Below are positions 44,593 through 53,027 of a stretch of 64,000 nt of DNA, one piece after another. The notes under the pieces are model-generated. The model was not told where the DNA came from. It saw nothing but the letters and a program-made list of their open reading frames with translations, and made no database searches. Each line of letters begins with the position of its first letter. Positions within the stretch are counted from its first letter, which is position 1. The position numbers and the translations under genes were made by a program. Source of the DNA: CAZVFX01 sp964626565 (GTDB taxonomy: Bacteria > Myxococcota_A > UBA9042 > CAIXZC01); assembly GCA_964626565.1 (NCBI GenBank), contig CAZVFX010000007.1, positions 30,598 to 94,597 of the forward strand, written 5' to 3'.

Positions 44593-45461
44593 TTCTGCCC
44601 ACCTCCCGGAATGGAGCCGGGGGCCAGAATGGCTTCCGATTCGTTGGTGACCACAAAAACTTCCTGCAACGCGGCAAAACGAACTGCGGGCTCTACCCGG
44701 CTCTCCAGGTGCTGGCCGACCTGCTTCACTTCTCCCGTCGTGAGATACCCGACCACCAACCCTTTCGGGAACATCCTGTCATGGCCCGTCGTAATCAGGG
44801 GATCTCCTTTCTCCAAGGCAGTCTTCTGGTACGGTATCCGAAACACCGGCAGCGAGTCGCCCATGCCGATAAGAGTCCCCGATACCGCCTTCCCCGGCAC
44901 CTGTACATCGATACGGCATCTGGTGTCCGTAAGCAGCATGACGTCGCAATACTCTCCGGCAACCTTCTCTATCCGGCCCACCACGCCGGTGGAGGTGACC
45001 ACCGGCATGTTTACTTTCACCAGGTCCACCCCACCGCGATCCAGCCGAATTCGGGAGACACTGAAGAATGGAGAGACCTCCCGCGCGATAACACCGGCAC
45101 TGGCCAATTCGAGGCCCGTCTGTTCGGTCTTGAAGTCCAGCATCGCACGCAAGCGACGATTCTCTTCCTCCTGCCCCTGGGCCCGGGAAGCCGACAGCTT
45201 CAACTCGCCGATCGCCTTGCGCAGCTCTTCGTTCTGTTTCTCCACTTCCACCAGGTAGAAGTAGCGCTTCCACAACGCGACCGTATTGGAGAAGAAAGAA
45301 CTCATGACGCGCTGGCCCGGTGCGGTGACTTCGACGAGAACCGTCTCGATCAAGGTCTGGCTGCGGTCCTGCCGCCCATGAAAGTACATGGAGAATAGGG
45401 GAGCCACCAGGAGCACCAGGCAGGCCACGGCCACCTTCAGTCTAGTGTGCCTCTCCCTCAT
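44589..45461 (-). CDS. mreC: MreC, rod-shape determining protein
   Basis: The 290-residue protein has one N-terminal membrane helix (VAVACLVLLVAPLFSMYF), a coiled coil at about 65-105 (EVEKQNEELRKAIGELKLSA) and a periplasmic double beta-barrel domain with TSTGVVGRIEKV, DTRCRIDVQV and PLITTGHDRMFPKG. MreC binds PBP2 in the periplasm and activates the elongation synthase pair. The ATG lies 46 bases after mreB and it overlaps mreD by 4 bases. Length and domain order are normal for the family. Confidence 0.93.
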   Translation of the reverse strand: MRERHTRLKVAVACLVLLVAPLFSMYFHGRQDRSQTLIETVLVEVTAPGQRVMSSFFSNTVALWKRYFYLVEVEKQNEELRKAIGELKLSASRAQGQEEENRRLRAMLDFKTEQTGLELASAGVIAREVSPFFSVSRIRLDRGGVDLVKVNMPVVTSTGVVGRIEKVAGEYCDVMLLTDTRCRIDVQVPGKAVSGTLIGMGDSLPVFRIPYQKTALEKGDPLITTGHDRMFPKGLVVGYLTTGEVKQVGQHLESRVEPAVRFAALQEVFVVTNESEAILAPGSIPGGGQK

Positions 45462-45507
45462 TATTCCACTGGGCTCCGATCTTGCTTATCCGGGAAAAGC
45501 CCGCACG

Positions 45508-46539
45508 TCATGCGGGAATGGCGACGTCCTTCAGGAGGTCGAGTTCGTCGAGCGCCTTACCCGCTCCCAGAACCACCGCCGAGATCGGGTCGTCGCTGAC
45601 TGCCACAGGCAGTCCGGTCTCCTCCCGGATGAGTTTGTCCAGGTTCTGAAGCATCGCCCCACCACCGGTGAGTACGATACCTTTGTCAACTATGTCCGCA
45701 GACAGTTCAGGAGGAGTGCCTTCCAGGGCGCTGCGTATGGCCTCGATGATAGCCGATATCGGATCTGCAAAAGCATCCCTGATCTCGTCTGAGTTGACTA
45801 CCACCGGCTTCGGGACCCCCTGCAGCAGGTCCCGACCCTTCACTTCCATGGTGATCACGTCGTCCGTCGGATACGCGGTCCCGGCTTCACACTTAATCCG
45901 CTCTGCGGTTCGCTCGCCAACCAGCAGGTTGTACTTGCGCTTCATGTGCTGGATGATCGCTTCGTCCATCTTGTCGCCACCGACCTTCACCGACCGGGAG
46001 AAAACAATGCCGGACAGGGAGATCACTGCCACCTCAGTGGTGCCGCCGCCGATGTCCACCACCATGTTCCCGGTAGGCTCAGTGATGGGCAGCCCCGCAC
46101 CGATGGCCGCGGCCATCGGTTCCTCGATGAGGTAGACTTCCCGCGCACCGGCCGACTCGGCCGATTCTTTCACCGCACGTTTCTCCACTTCGGTAATGCC
46201 GAAAGGAACACAGATGATGATCCGGGGCCGGACCAGCGTGCGCCGGTTGTGGGCCCGGTTGATGAAGTACCTCAGCATCGCCTCGGTAACCGCAAAATCG
46301 GCAATGACACCATCCTTCATCGGGCGAATGGCAACAATGTTGCCGGGGGTCTTGCCGAGCATCTCTTTGGCATCCCGCCCTACCGCGAGAACGCGCATGC
46401 CGCGGTTGTCCTTCTGCACCGCCACTACCGAAGGTTCGCAAGAGACGATCCCCTTGCCCTTGACATATACCTTGGTGTTGGCCGTGCCCAGATCGATGGC
46501 CAGGTCGTTGGCAAACAAACTGTAGAACCAGTTCAGCAC
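45508..46539 (-). CDS. mreB: MreB, actin-like rod-shape protein
   Basis: This 343-residue cytoplasmic actin homologue forms membrane-bound filaments that orient cell-wall synthesis. The ATPase motifs are DLGTANTKVY (phosphate 1), VDIGGGTTEVAVISL (phosphate 2) and VLTGGGAMLQNL (adenosine). IRPMKDGVIADF, RPRIIICVPFGITEVEKRA and YLIEEPMAAAIGAGLP are standard MreB sequence. The N-terminus LNWFYSLFANDLAID includes the membrane-binding segment. Translation probably starts at GTG 46539 after a GGGAGG site. It heads the mreBCD-mrdA-rodA operon and has its own promoter. Confidence 0.97.
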   Translation of the reverse strand: MLNWFYSLFANDLAIDLGTANTKVYVKGKGIVSCEPSVVAVQKDNRGMRVLAVGRDAKEMLGKTPGNIVAIRPMKDGVIADFAVTEAMLRYFINRAHNRRTLVRPRIIICVPFGITEVEKRAVKESAESAGAREVYLIEEPMAAAIGAGLPITEPTGNMVVDIGGGTTEVAVISLSGIVFSRSVKVGGDKMDEAIIQHMKRKYNLLVGERTAERIKCEAGTAYPTDDVITMEVKGRDLLQGVPKPVVVNSDEIRDAFADPISAIIEAIRSALEGTPPELSADIVDKGIVLTGGGAMLQNLDKLIREETGLPVAVSDDPISAVVLGAGKALDELDLLKDVAIPA

Positions 46540-46590
46540 CTGAGCCGAATCCTCCCAATCTGCAGGTTACCCGTCAATTCTGCGGGTTGA

Positions 46591-46619
46591 CTTATAACAG
46601 AAGTGAACATGCAAGGCAA
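46591..46619 (-). promoter_or_regulatory. Predicted sigma70 promoter of the mre operon
   Basis: On the minus strand TTGCCT (46614-46619), 17 bases, then TATAAG (46591-46596). It lies in the 91-base gap between mreB and the preceding exported-protein gene, about 52 bases before the mreB GTG. Confidence 0.6.
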
Positions 46620-46630
46620 CTACCAAAGGA

Positions 46631-47689
46631 CTACCAGGTTGACTGGTCCTCTCCGGGCACGACGAAACGGCTCGACTCTGCGTCCCAGCGGCAGTCCACC
46701 TCCGCCCTGCCGATCTCCTCCCCGGAGACGTGTAGACGATACTCGCGCCAGCTATCTGTGGCATCGAAGGTGGCTTCGCCCAGCTTTCGCACCAGGCGTT
46801 GACCGCGCCCGGTCAGATGGACGCGCACCACACACTCGGCCCGGCCCGGATAGGACGAACCGACCCGCAACACAAGTTCCTTGCCGTACGCGGTCTTGTG
46901 CACCGCGCGGTACAGCACCATCCGCCGGCAGGAATAGTCGCGGTCAAGATGCTCCAGCGTGGGCCTTGCCCGCGCACACACCGACGCGTCGCCCGACACC
47001 GCGGCGCGGCAGCCCGCAGCTTCCGGCCTGGAAGGGATCCGGTCGCACAGCGATTGCTCACCGTTGATCATCGGCACGAGCCAGTACACTGCGGTCAGGG
47101 CAAAGTCATCCAGTCCGGCCGGCGCCTCCCGGTCGGCCAAGAGGGCCTCAATCGCGCCGCAGACCGGTTCCAGATCGGGCGACCCCAGGGCCGCACAATC
47201 AAAACGCCGCGTGGCCAGAAAACCGCACAGCTTCCGCACGGTCTCATCAGCTAGTTCGGCACACGGCCGGCTCTTCTGAGTACGGCCGGCGCGGGCCAGA
47301 GTAAGCAGCGAAAAACAGGTCTCCCGATCCTGCTCCGCGACCAACTCCCCGCACAGGTCGGCATTTCCCGCGGCCATGACAGTGCAGAGAATCGAGGGCC
47401 GGCGTTGTTCTTTCAGACACTGAGCAAACTGCTGCCGCATGCTCTCCCGACGCGCAACTAATTCCTGCCGGCTGGCCGCCTCAAGTGTCTGGCCGGTGCG
47501 GTTGAAAAACTCCCTGACCTCCTTTTCGGCCTGCTCCCGGGCACGGTTGTTCTTGTCCTTCTCAAACAAACGCCGGTTGTAGGGACCATGACAGGGGTCG
47601 TCTCGAGACGAGGTGGGAGGCCTCGTCGAACGCTTACCTTCGTCGCCGGCCGCGGCGACAAGAGCAACTAAAAGTATCCAGCGAAACAT
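46631..47689 (-). CDS. Exported Cys-containing protein, paralogue of the upstream gene
   Basis: The 352-residue product has an N-terminal signal sequence (MFRWILLVALVAAAG). I do not recognise a family. It is clearly related to the product of 47699-48763: both contain CHGP near the mature start, FFNRTGQxLE, RPSxLCTxMAAG, a shared set of evenly spaced cysteines, and a C-terminal beta-rich region (SSYPGRAECVVRVHL here). The two genes are 9 bases apart in the same direction and arose by tandem duplication. Both probably act in the periplasm or outside. The ATG at 47689 follows GGTAGGGG. Confidence 0.6.
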   Translation of the reverse strand: MFRWILLVALVAAAGDEGKRSTRPPTSSRDDPCHGPYNRRLFEKDKNNRAREQAEKEVREFFNRTGQTLEAASRQELVARRESMRQQFAQCLKEQRRPSILCTVMAAGNADLCGELVAEQDRETCFSLLTLARAGRTQKSRPCAELADETVRKLCGFLATRRFDCAALGSPDLEPVCGAIEALLADREAPAGLDDFALTAVYWLVPMINGEQSLCDRIPSRPEAAGCRAAVSGDASVCARARPTLEHLDRDYSCRRMVLYRAVHKTAYGKELVLRVGSSYPGRAECVVRVHLTGRGQRLVRKLGEATFDATDSWREYRLHVSGEEIGRAEVDCRWDAESSRFVVPGEDQSTW

Positions 47690-47698
47690 TGCTTACCC

Positions 47699-48763
47699 CT
47701 ACCAGTCGCTCGTCGCACCTTCCAGCCAGAACATGGCGGAAGCACGGTCCCACTCACACGACACGTCCAAACCCTTGATTTCGCCTTCTTCGACAACGTG
47801 GCGGACCGTCTGCCAGGCGGCCTTGTCGCTTACTGCCAGCCGATCTACAAGCCTGAGCTCGGTTTCCCCATCGCTAACGACTGAGAGTTTCAGCTCGCAC
47901 TGAGCCTTGCCCGGATAGGCCCCCCCGATGGTAGCCACCAATTCGCTGCCGCTTTCCAGCTTCCGGATCGCCTGGTACATCACCACGTCCCGGCATGAAT
48001 AATCGAGGTCGAAATGCTCAACCGTGGGCCGCACCGGAGGGCAGTGGGCCGATGACCCCAACACCAGCGCTTTGCACCCGTCGATGTAGCCGGAAAACGG
48101 ATTGCGTTCGCACCACGAGGGGTCCTTGTTGATCATGGCCATAGCCCAAGCAGCCGTGGCGCGCTCCTCTTCCGACACACGTCCGAGGTTCAGCTCCTGG
48201 CCGGAGCGAACCGCCTGCACCGCACGGCATGCCGCCGCGTAGCGGGGAGACGCCATCTCGCGGCAGGAGTACGAGCCGGAAACGACGAAGGTGCACAACT
48301 GCCGGGCGTCGCTGTTCTCGAGGCGCGTGCACTGCCCCGCATCCGCCGCGGCAAGAACCGTGGCCGGCGGAACTACCTGCCGGCAGGTCTCCTGTTGAGC
48401 CTCCAGGAGCAGGTCGTCGCACCACTCCTCTTTTCCCGCGGCCATGAGTGTGCACAGGAGGGAAGGCCGCTTGGTTTCCTGCAGGCATTCGACGAAGCGT
48501 TTCGCTTTCGCCTCTTTCACGCTGGTCCACTCCGCCCGGCGAGCCTTCTCCAACTGCTGCCCCGTACGATTAAAGAACTTCTCCACCAACACCCGGGCCG
48601 CCTCTGCTGCATGCTGCTTCTTCTCGTTATCTTTCAGGGTGAAATAGAGGGGACCGTGACAGGATTCGGGGTCTTCTTCGGCAAAGAGGGCGTCGCATGG
48701 CGCGGCCAGAATCCAGGCTGCCGTCATCATTGCAGCCGTCAGTCTAAAGCTCCCTCTTGCCAT
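47699..48763 (-). CDS. Exported Cys-containing protein, paralogue of the downstream gene
   Basis: This 354-residue protein has a signal peptide (LTAAMMTAAWILAAP, cleavage near ALFAEE). The mature part opens with SCHGP, then a charged helical region with FFNRTGQQLEKARR. A Cys-rich alpha-helical domain follows (RPSLLCTLMAAGKEEWCDD) and a C-terminal beta-rich domain with GAYPGKAQCELKLSV. The neighbouring paralogue keeps the same cysteine positions, so disulfides are likely conserved. I cannot assign a function. The ATG at 48763 has a GGAGAAG site. It is 48 bases after the radical SAM gene on the same strand. Confidence 0.6.
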   Translation of the reverse strand: MARGSFRLTAAMMTAAWILAAPCDALFAEEDPESCHGPLYFTLKDNEKKQHAAEAARVLVEKFFNRTGQQLEKARRAEWTSVKEAKAKRFVECLQETKRPSLLCTLMAAGKEEWCDDLLLEAQQETCRQVVPPATVLAAADAGQCTRLENSDARQLCTFVVSGSYSCREMASPRYAAACRAVQAVRSGQELNLGRVSEEERATAAWAMAMINKDPSWCERNPFSGYIDGCKALVLGSSAHCPPVRPTVEHFDLDYSCRDVVMYQAIRKLESGSELVATIGGAYPGKAQCELKLSVVSDGETELRLVDRLAVSDKAAWQTVRHVVEEGEIKGLDVSCEWDRASAMFWLEGATSDW

Positions 48764-48811
48764 ATCTTCTCCAAAACCGCGGGATTCGCCACAACCTGCA
48801 GCATAACAGGA

Positions 48812-50263
48812 CTACACCATCCTCTTCAAGAGCTCGTAAACAACCTTCTCCGGCAGAAACGAGTACAGACGCCTGGATAGACGGGTGGTAGCCACCGGCC
48901 GGTAAAGGCGGTAGAGCAGAGACACAAAGCTCCTGGCGCCGTAGTCCTCGTTCTTCCGATCGATGAACTTGGATAGAAAAGCGATGGCCTCCAACTTGCG
49001 AGTGCGGCCGGCATCGGCTCCAAACAGCGTGTACCGGTCCCAATCCACATTCTCCCAGTCATCGATGCTCTGCGGGAAGCAAAAACCCTGTTCCTCGAGC
49101 GCAACCGCCAGGGGAGTTCCCTGGACCGGGGTGAAATTGTAGAACTGGGGCAGTCGATAGTTGTCGCCGCGGCGCTGCAACTCCATGGCAAACGTTATGG
49201 TCTGCTCGATTTCATCCCAACTCTCGAAGGGGAAACCGACGATGAAGCTGGTCAACACAATGAAGCGCCGTCCGGCCAGGCGAAGGAGCGCCTTGCGCAT
49301 GGTCTCCACATCGCCCCATTTGCCGATGCGGCTGCGCACACGGTCGGTGGCCGACTCGATACCGATGGTCAGCTTGATCAGTCCCGTGTCCTCCAGGTGC
49401 GCCAGTTCTTCGTCGGACATGGCAGCCATGCTTTGGATATCCACGCCCTGGATTTCATACTCAAGCCCAAGACTCTTCATGGTCGCAGCAATCTCGAACG
49501 CGCGCTTCCGGTCGATGAAGAAATTGTCATCAAGGAAGTAGACCACGTCAAAGTCATAGCGCTGTTGGAGCGCCTTCAGCTCATCGGCCACAACCCGGGC
49601 CGGTTTTGCCGACCATTTGCGTCCGTAGAACACGTTGTTGTAGCAATAGGTACAGGCGTGAGGACACCCCCGGCTCGACAGGTAGTCCAGGGCCCGGCGC
49701 CCCCGTGAAGTGTAGGTGTAGCGCTCCATGTCCACCAGATCGTAGGGAGCGAGCGGCAGACCGGCATAGTCGAGGACCGGGCTGCGGGGATTGCTCATAA
49801 CCGTTCCGCCCTCCTTGGCCCACACGCCGGGCAGGCCGGTGGCGGTTCGGCCGGAGGCCAGCGAGTCCACCAGGTCCTTGAAAACAAACTCCCCTTCTCC
49901 CAGGACCAGATAGTCCACCAGGTCGCTGCCGATGGCCTGTTTAGGCAGCATGGTCATGTGCGTCCCGCCCCAGACCAGAGGTGCGGAGGAACGCTCCCGG
50001 ACAAACCGGGCCATTTCCAGCGCGTTGCGAATCATCGGCCCGGTAAGAGTGGTGACCCCGACCGCGACAGGAGAAGCAGCCAGCGCGTCCCCCAGCGTCG
50101 CCCGCCAGTCCTCCTCCACCCGTTGGTCCACCAGGACGACGTCATAATCTTCCTTCAAAAACGTCGCGGCGTGGATGAGTGACATTGGTGGCGTGGGGCG
50201 ATCGCGGAAATCATCCATATCCCCGATCTTCGGCTGCAGCAAAACCAGTGTGCGTCTCGACAT
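48812..50263 (-). CDS. B12-binding-type radical SAM protein 1
   Basis: This 483-residue protein has an N-terminal cobalamin-binding-like domain (about 5-150, with GGTHMTMLPKQAI and VLGEGEFVF) and a radical SAM barrel with the cluster motif RGCPHACTYC. The FLDDNFFID and TIGIESATDRVRSRIGK segments are typical of BchE-like class B enzymes. These use S-adenosylmethionine and often cobalamin to methylate or rearrange unactivated carbons. The DxHxxG cobalamin motif is not seen, which is common in this group. The substrate is unknown. The ATG follows GGGGAGAG. It is divergent from the selenoprotein gene, with 160 bases between starts. Confidence 0.82.
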   Translation of the reverse strand: MSRRTLVLLQPKIGDMDDFRDRPTPPMSLIHAATFLKEDYDVVLVDQRVEEDWRATLGDALAASPVAVGVTTLTGPMIRNALEMARFVRERSSAPLVWGGTHMTMLPKQAIGSDLVDYLVLGEGEFVFKDLVDSLASGRTATGLPGVWAKEGGTVMSNPRSPVLDYAGLPLAPYDLVDMERYTYTSRGRRALDYLSSRGCPHACTYCYNNVFYGRKWSAKPARVVADELKALQQRYDFDVVYFLDDNFFIDRKRAFEIAATMKSLGLEYEIQGVDIQSMAAMSDEELAHLEDTGLIKLTIGIESATDRVRSRIGKWGDVETMRKALLRLAGRRFIVLTSFIVGFPFESWDEIEQTITFAMELQRRGDNYRLPQFYNFTPVQGTPLAVALEEQGFCFPQSIDDWENVDWDRYTLFGADAGRTRKLEAIAFLSKFIDRKNEDYGARSFVSLLYRLYRPVATTRLSRRLYSFLPEKVVYELLKRMV

Positions 50264-50423
50264 GCTCTCCCCGAACCCGTTGGAACGGGTCGAGAGGAGT
50301 GTAGAGTCGGGGACCCGCCGGTGTCAAGCCACCGCGGCAAATGGCTGGCCAATTCAAAGGGTCGTGGGTATCTTTGAGAAGCGTGGTTTACTACACGTTG
50401 GACTCGAACGAAGCGGAGGGCCT

Positions 50424-51539
50424 ATGAAAGGGGTTGTTCTGGGATGGAACCTGATACTTGTGACGCTGGCGCTCGCGCTGTCCGGCTGCTCAACCAGGAG
50501 CGACAGCGCCGTGGATGGCGGACTTCCGGAGACCGCCGCAGCCGATGTGAGCATCTCGGACCTGACCGCTACGGACGTCGCAGACTCGGCTGCGAAAGTG
50601 GACGGCAGCGAAAAGGACCTGCGCGAACCCGGAGATTCACTGAAAGATGAAGACTCTCCGGCTGGACTGGACATCATCGAGAAAGAAGAGGTGATGGAAG
50701 AGGTAGTCGAAGAAGTGCTGGAAGAAGTGCTGGAAGAGGTAGTGGAAGAGGTAGTGGAAGAGGTGCTGGAAGAGGTAGTCGAAGAAGTAGTGGAAGAAGT
50801 AGTGGAAGAAGTGGTGGAAGAGGTTACGGAAGATGTCTGGGAAGATGTCGCGGAAGAGGTAGTAGAAGAGGTGGTGGAGGAGGTGCTGGAAGATGTAGTG
50901 GAAGAGATAGTGGAAGAGATAGTGGAAGAAGTGCTGGAAGAGGTCTGCGAGGCCGAGTGCGAAGGCAAACAGTGCGGCGACGACGGCTGTGGAGGTTCTT
51001 GCGGAGAGTGTCCGGCCTGGCTCGTTTGCGACGAGCAGGAGCTATGCGCACCTGCGACCGCCCAGTGCCCGCCCCTGGGGCCGTTCGGACAGGAAGTGGG
51101 CGACCAGCTCGCCGACGCGGTGCTCCTTGACTGCGACGGTAACGAATACACCATCCACGACCTTTGCCCCTACAAGATATCGTGGATCTTCGTGTTCGCC
51201 GGATGGTGACAGTTCTGCAAGGAGACCATCAGTTCGGTGGTCGAGCAGCGCTACCAGGCCTACAAGGACCAGGGATTTCAGACCTACCTCCTCATTACCG
51301 AAAACGGCATGGGCTTGCCGGCTGACGCCAACTACTGTACGGCAATCAGAGACATGTACAGCCTCACCATGCCGGTTCTCTACGACCCGGGAGACAATTT
51401 CTCCACCATCGTCGACTACCAGGGACATCTCAACGACTGGGACTTCCTCATCGGTCAGGGAGGCGAGCTTGTCTTCCAGCAGAAGTGGGTAGACCAGCCG
51501 GATATCGAGGAAATCATCCAACAGACTCTATCGGAGTAA
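50424..51539 (+). CDS. Candidate selenoprotein: thioredoxin-like lipoprotein with UxxC motif
   Basis: The frame starts at ATG 50424 (CGGAGGG site) and encodes a lipoprotein signal (ALALSGC, Cys 22). A long [EV]-rich coiled-coil repeat of EEVVEEVLEEV type follows at about 91-176, then a Cys-rich linker (CGDDGCGGSCGEC). A thioredoxin-like domain begins near 220. An in-frame TGA at 51207-51209 (codon 262) would normally stop it, but the frame continues 110 codons with good thioredoxin-fold sequence to TAA at 51539. The TGA sits at the first redox cysteine: FVFAGW-U-QFC. A SECIS-like hairpin follows. This reads as Sec262-x-x-Cys265. Sec insertion is inferred; a sequencing error or true nonsense codon is the alternative. 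Confidence 0.8.
51215..51248 (+). promoter_or_regulatory. SECIS-like hairpin after the in-frame TGA
   Basis: GACCAUC (51224-51230) pairs with GGUGGUC (51236-51242), 7 bp with one U-G pair, closing the loop AGUUC. Below it CUGC (51215-51218) pairs with GCAG (51245-51248) across an asymmetric internal loop. The apical loop contains GU and starts 24 bases from the UGA. Bacterial SelB-binding hairpins usually have a GU in the loop about this far from the codon. Confidence 0.6.
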
Positions 51540-51611
51540 CCGGCCACCCTCTTTCCTTTGACAACCGGCCCTTCCGGTCCGTAACATCACCTGACGGAGG
51601 GGCGCACAGGG

Positions 51612-53027
51612 TTGAAGATTCTCCTCATAAAGGCTCGCAGCGTAGTATCCAAAGTCAGCGGTGTGACTCCGCCTTTGGGACTCATGTACCTGGCATCATA
51701 CCTGCGTGACCGGGCGGACGCCGATGTCCGTATCCTGGATCTGGCCTTTGCCCGCAACCCACAGCTCGCGGTGAAAGACGAGCTTTCGTCCCGCCGGCCG
51801 GACATGGTTGGGATCTCCGCGCTTACCGCCGAGGCTCAGGCCGCCGAACTCTGCGCCCGGACCGTGAAGCTGTCGGCCCCGGGCACTCCAGTGGTTGCCG
51901 GCGGCCCTCATGCTTCCCATTTTCCCGACGAGATGCTGGCTTCGGGCAATGTCGACGCCGCGGTCGTTGGCGAAGGCGAGGAGACGACCCTCGAACTGGC
52001 CCGACTGATCCTCGACGAGGGGCCGCACTGGCGCGAGCCGGACAACCTGGCCACGGTGCAGGGAGTGGCATTCCCCGGCGGTAGGTTCGAGCCCCGCCCG
52101 CCCACCGTCGACCTGGATGCCCTGCCCTTCCCAGCCTGGGACCTGGTTGACCTGAAGCGCTACTGGCGCCTCCCCAGCATGTCCACCATCGGTATTCGCC
52201 CCTATATGCCGATGTTCACCTCCCGCGGCTGCCCGTACCGATGCGTCTACTGCCACAACATGTTCGGCAAGAAATTCAGGGCGCGTTCGCCAGAGAGCGT
52301 CATCGCGGAAGTCACGGAGATCAAGAACCGCTTCGGCGTCGAGGACCTTGAAGTACTGGACGACATAGCTAACCTCGACCGGGAGCGGCTCCACGCCATC
52401 CTGGGCGGCCTGCTGGAGCGCGATCTTCACCCCACCTTGAGTTTCCCCAACGGGGTGCGCACCGACCTCATCGATGAGGAAACCGTAGACTTGTTGCAGC
52501 AGGTGGGCGCCGGCGAGGTCTCCGTCGCGGTGGAAACCGCATCGCCAAGGCTGCAAAAGCTCATTCGCAAGAACCTCGACCTCGACAAAGTGGCCCGGAA
52601 CATCGAACTGCTGGCCCGCCGCCGGGTGCTGACCCGGGGCTTCTTCATGCTCGGTTTTCCTACGGAAACGGCTGCGGAAATGCGAGCGACAATCGACTAC
52701 GCGTGCAAATCGCCGCTGCACCTGGCTCTCTTCTTCACCGTCACACCTTTCAAAGGCACCGAACTGCACCATCTGTATGAGGATGCGGGCCGCATGCCGC
52801 CTGACCTGCGGCCTATCGATTACGAATACTACGGCTCCCCGTTCAACGGCAGCGATGTGCCCGATTGGAAGTTCCGCATGCTGTACCGATACGCGTACGC
52901 AAGGTTCTATTCCCATCCTTTGCGAACCTGGCGTATGATGCGGGACAGGCCTTACCGCGCTGACCTCCCCCAGCGAGTTGTCAAATTGCTGTGGAAGGTT
53001 TCGTCGTTCAGCCGATTGAGGGAATGA
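51612..53027 (+). CDS. B12-binding-type radical SAM protein 2
   Basis: This 471-residue protein has a cobalamin-domain-like N-terminus (KILLIKARSVV to about 145, with GGPHASHFPDEML and VVGEGEET) and a radical SAM domain with RGCPYRCVYC. VAVETASPRLQKLIRKNLDL and GFFMLGFPTET are typical of BchE-like enzymes. It starts with TTG at 51612, with GGAGG about 13 bases upstream. Its TGA overlaps the ATG of the next radical SAM gene (ATGATG), so the two are cotranslated. It lies 72 bases after the selenoprotein gene, in the same direction. The substrate is unknown. Confidence 0.82.
   Translation: MKILLIKARSVVSKVSGVTPPLGLMYLASYLRDRADADVRILDLAFARNPQLAVKDELSSRRPDMVGISALTAEAQAAELCARTVKLSAPGTPVVAGGPHASHFPDEMLASGNVDAAVVGEGEETTLELARLILDEGPHWREPDNLATVQGVAFPGGRFEPRPPTVDLDALPFPAWDLVDLKRYWRLPSMSTIGIRPYMPMFTSRGCPYRCVYCHNMFGKKFRARSPESVIAEVTEIKNRFGVEDLEVLDDIANLDRERLHAILGGLLERDLHPTLSFPNGVRTDLIDEETVDLLQQVGAGEVSVAVETASPRLQKLIRKNLDLDKVARNIELLARRRVLTRGFFMLGFPTETAAEMRATIDYACKSPLHLALFFTVTPFKGTELHHLYEDAGRMPPDLRPIDYEYYGSPFNGSDVPDWKFRMLYRYAYARFYSHPLRTWRMMRDRPYRADLPQRVVKLLWKVSSFSRLRE

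Noticed and set aside
50354..51154. Minus-strand Ser/Thr-rich frame opposite the selenoprotein
   Set aside because: Mirror of the valine-glutamate repeat codons; no start signal or known domain.
50424..51209. Gene ending at TGA 51209 as a complete lipoprotein
   Set aside because: It would truncate a thioredoxin fold in the middle of its redox motif, while the same frame continues with fitting sequence. Sec readthrough explains it better.
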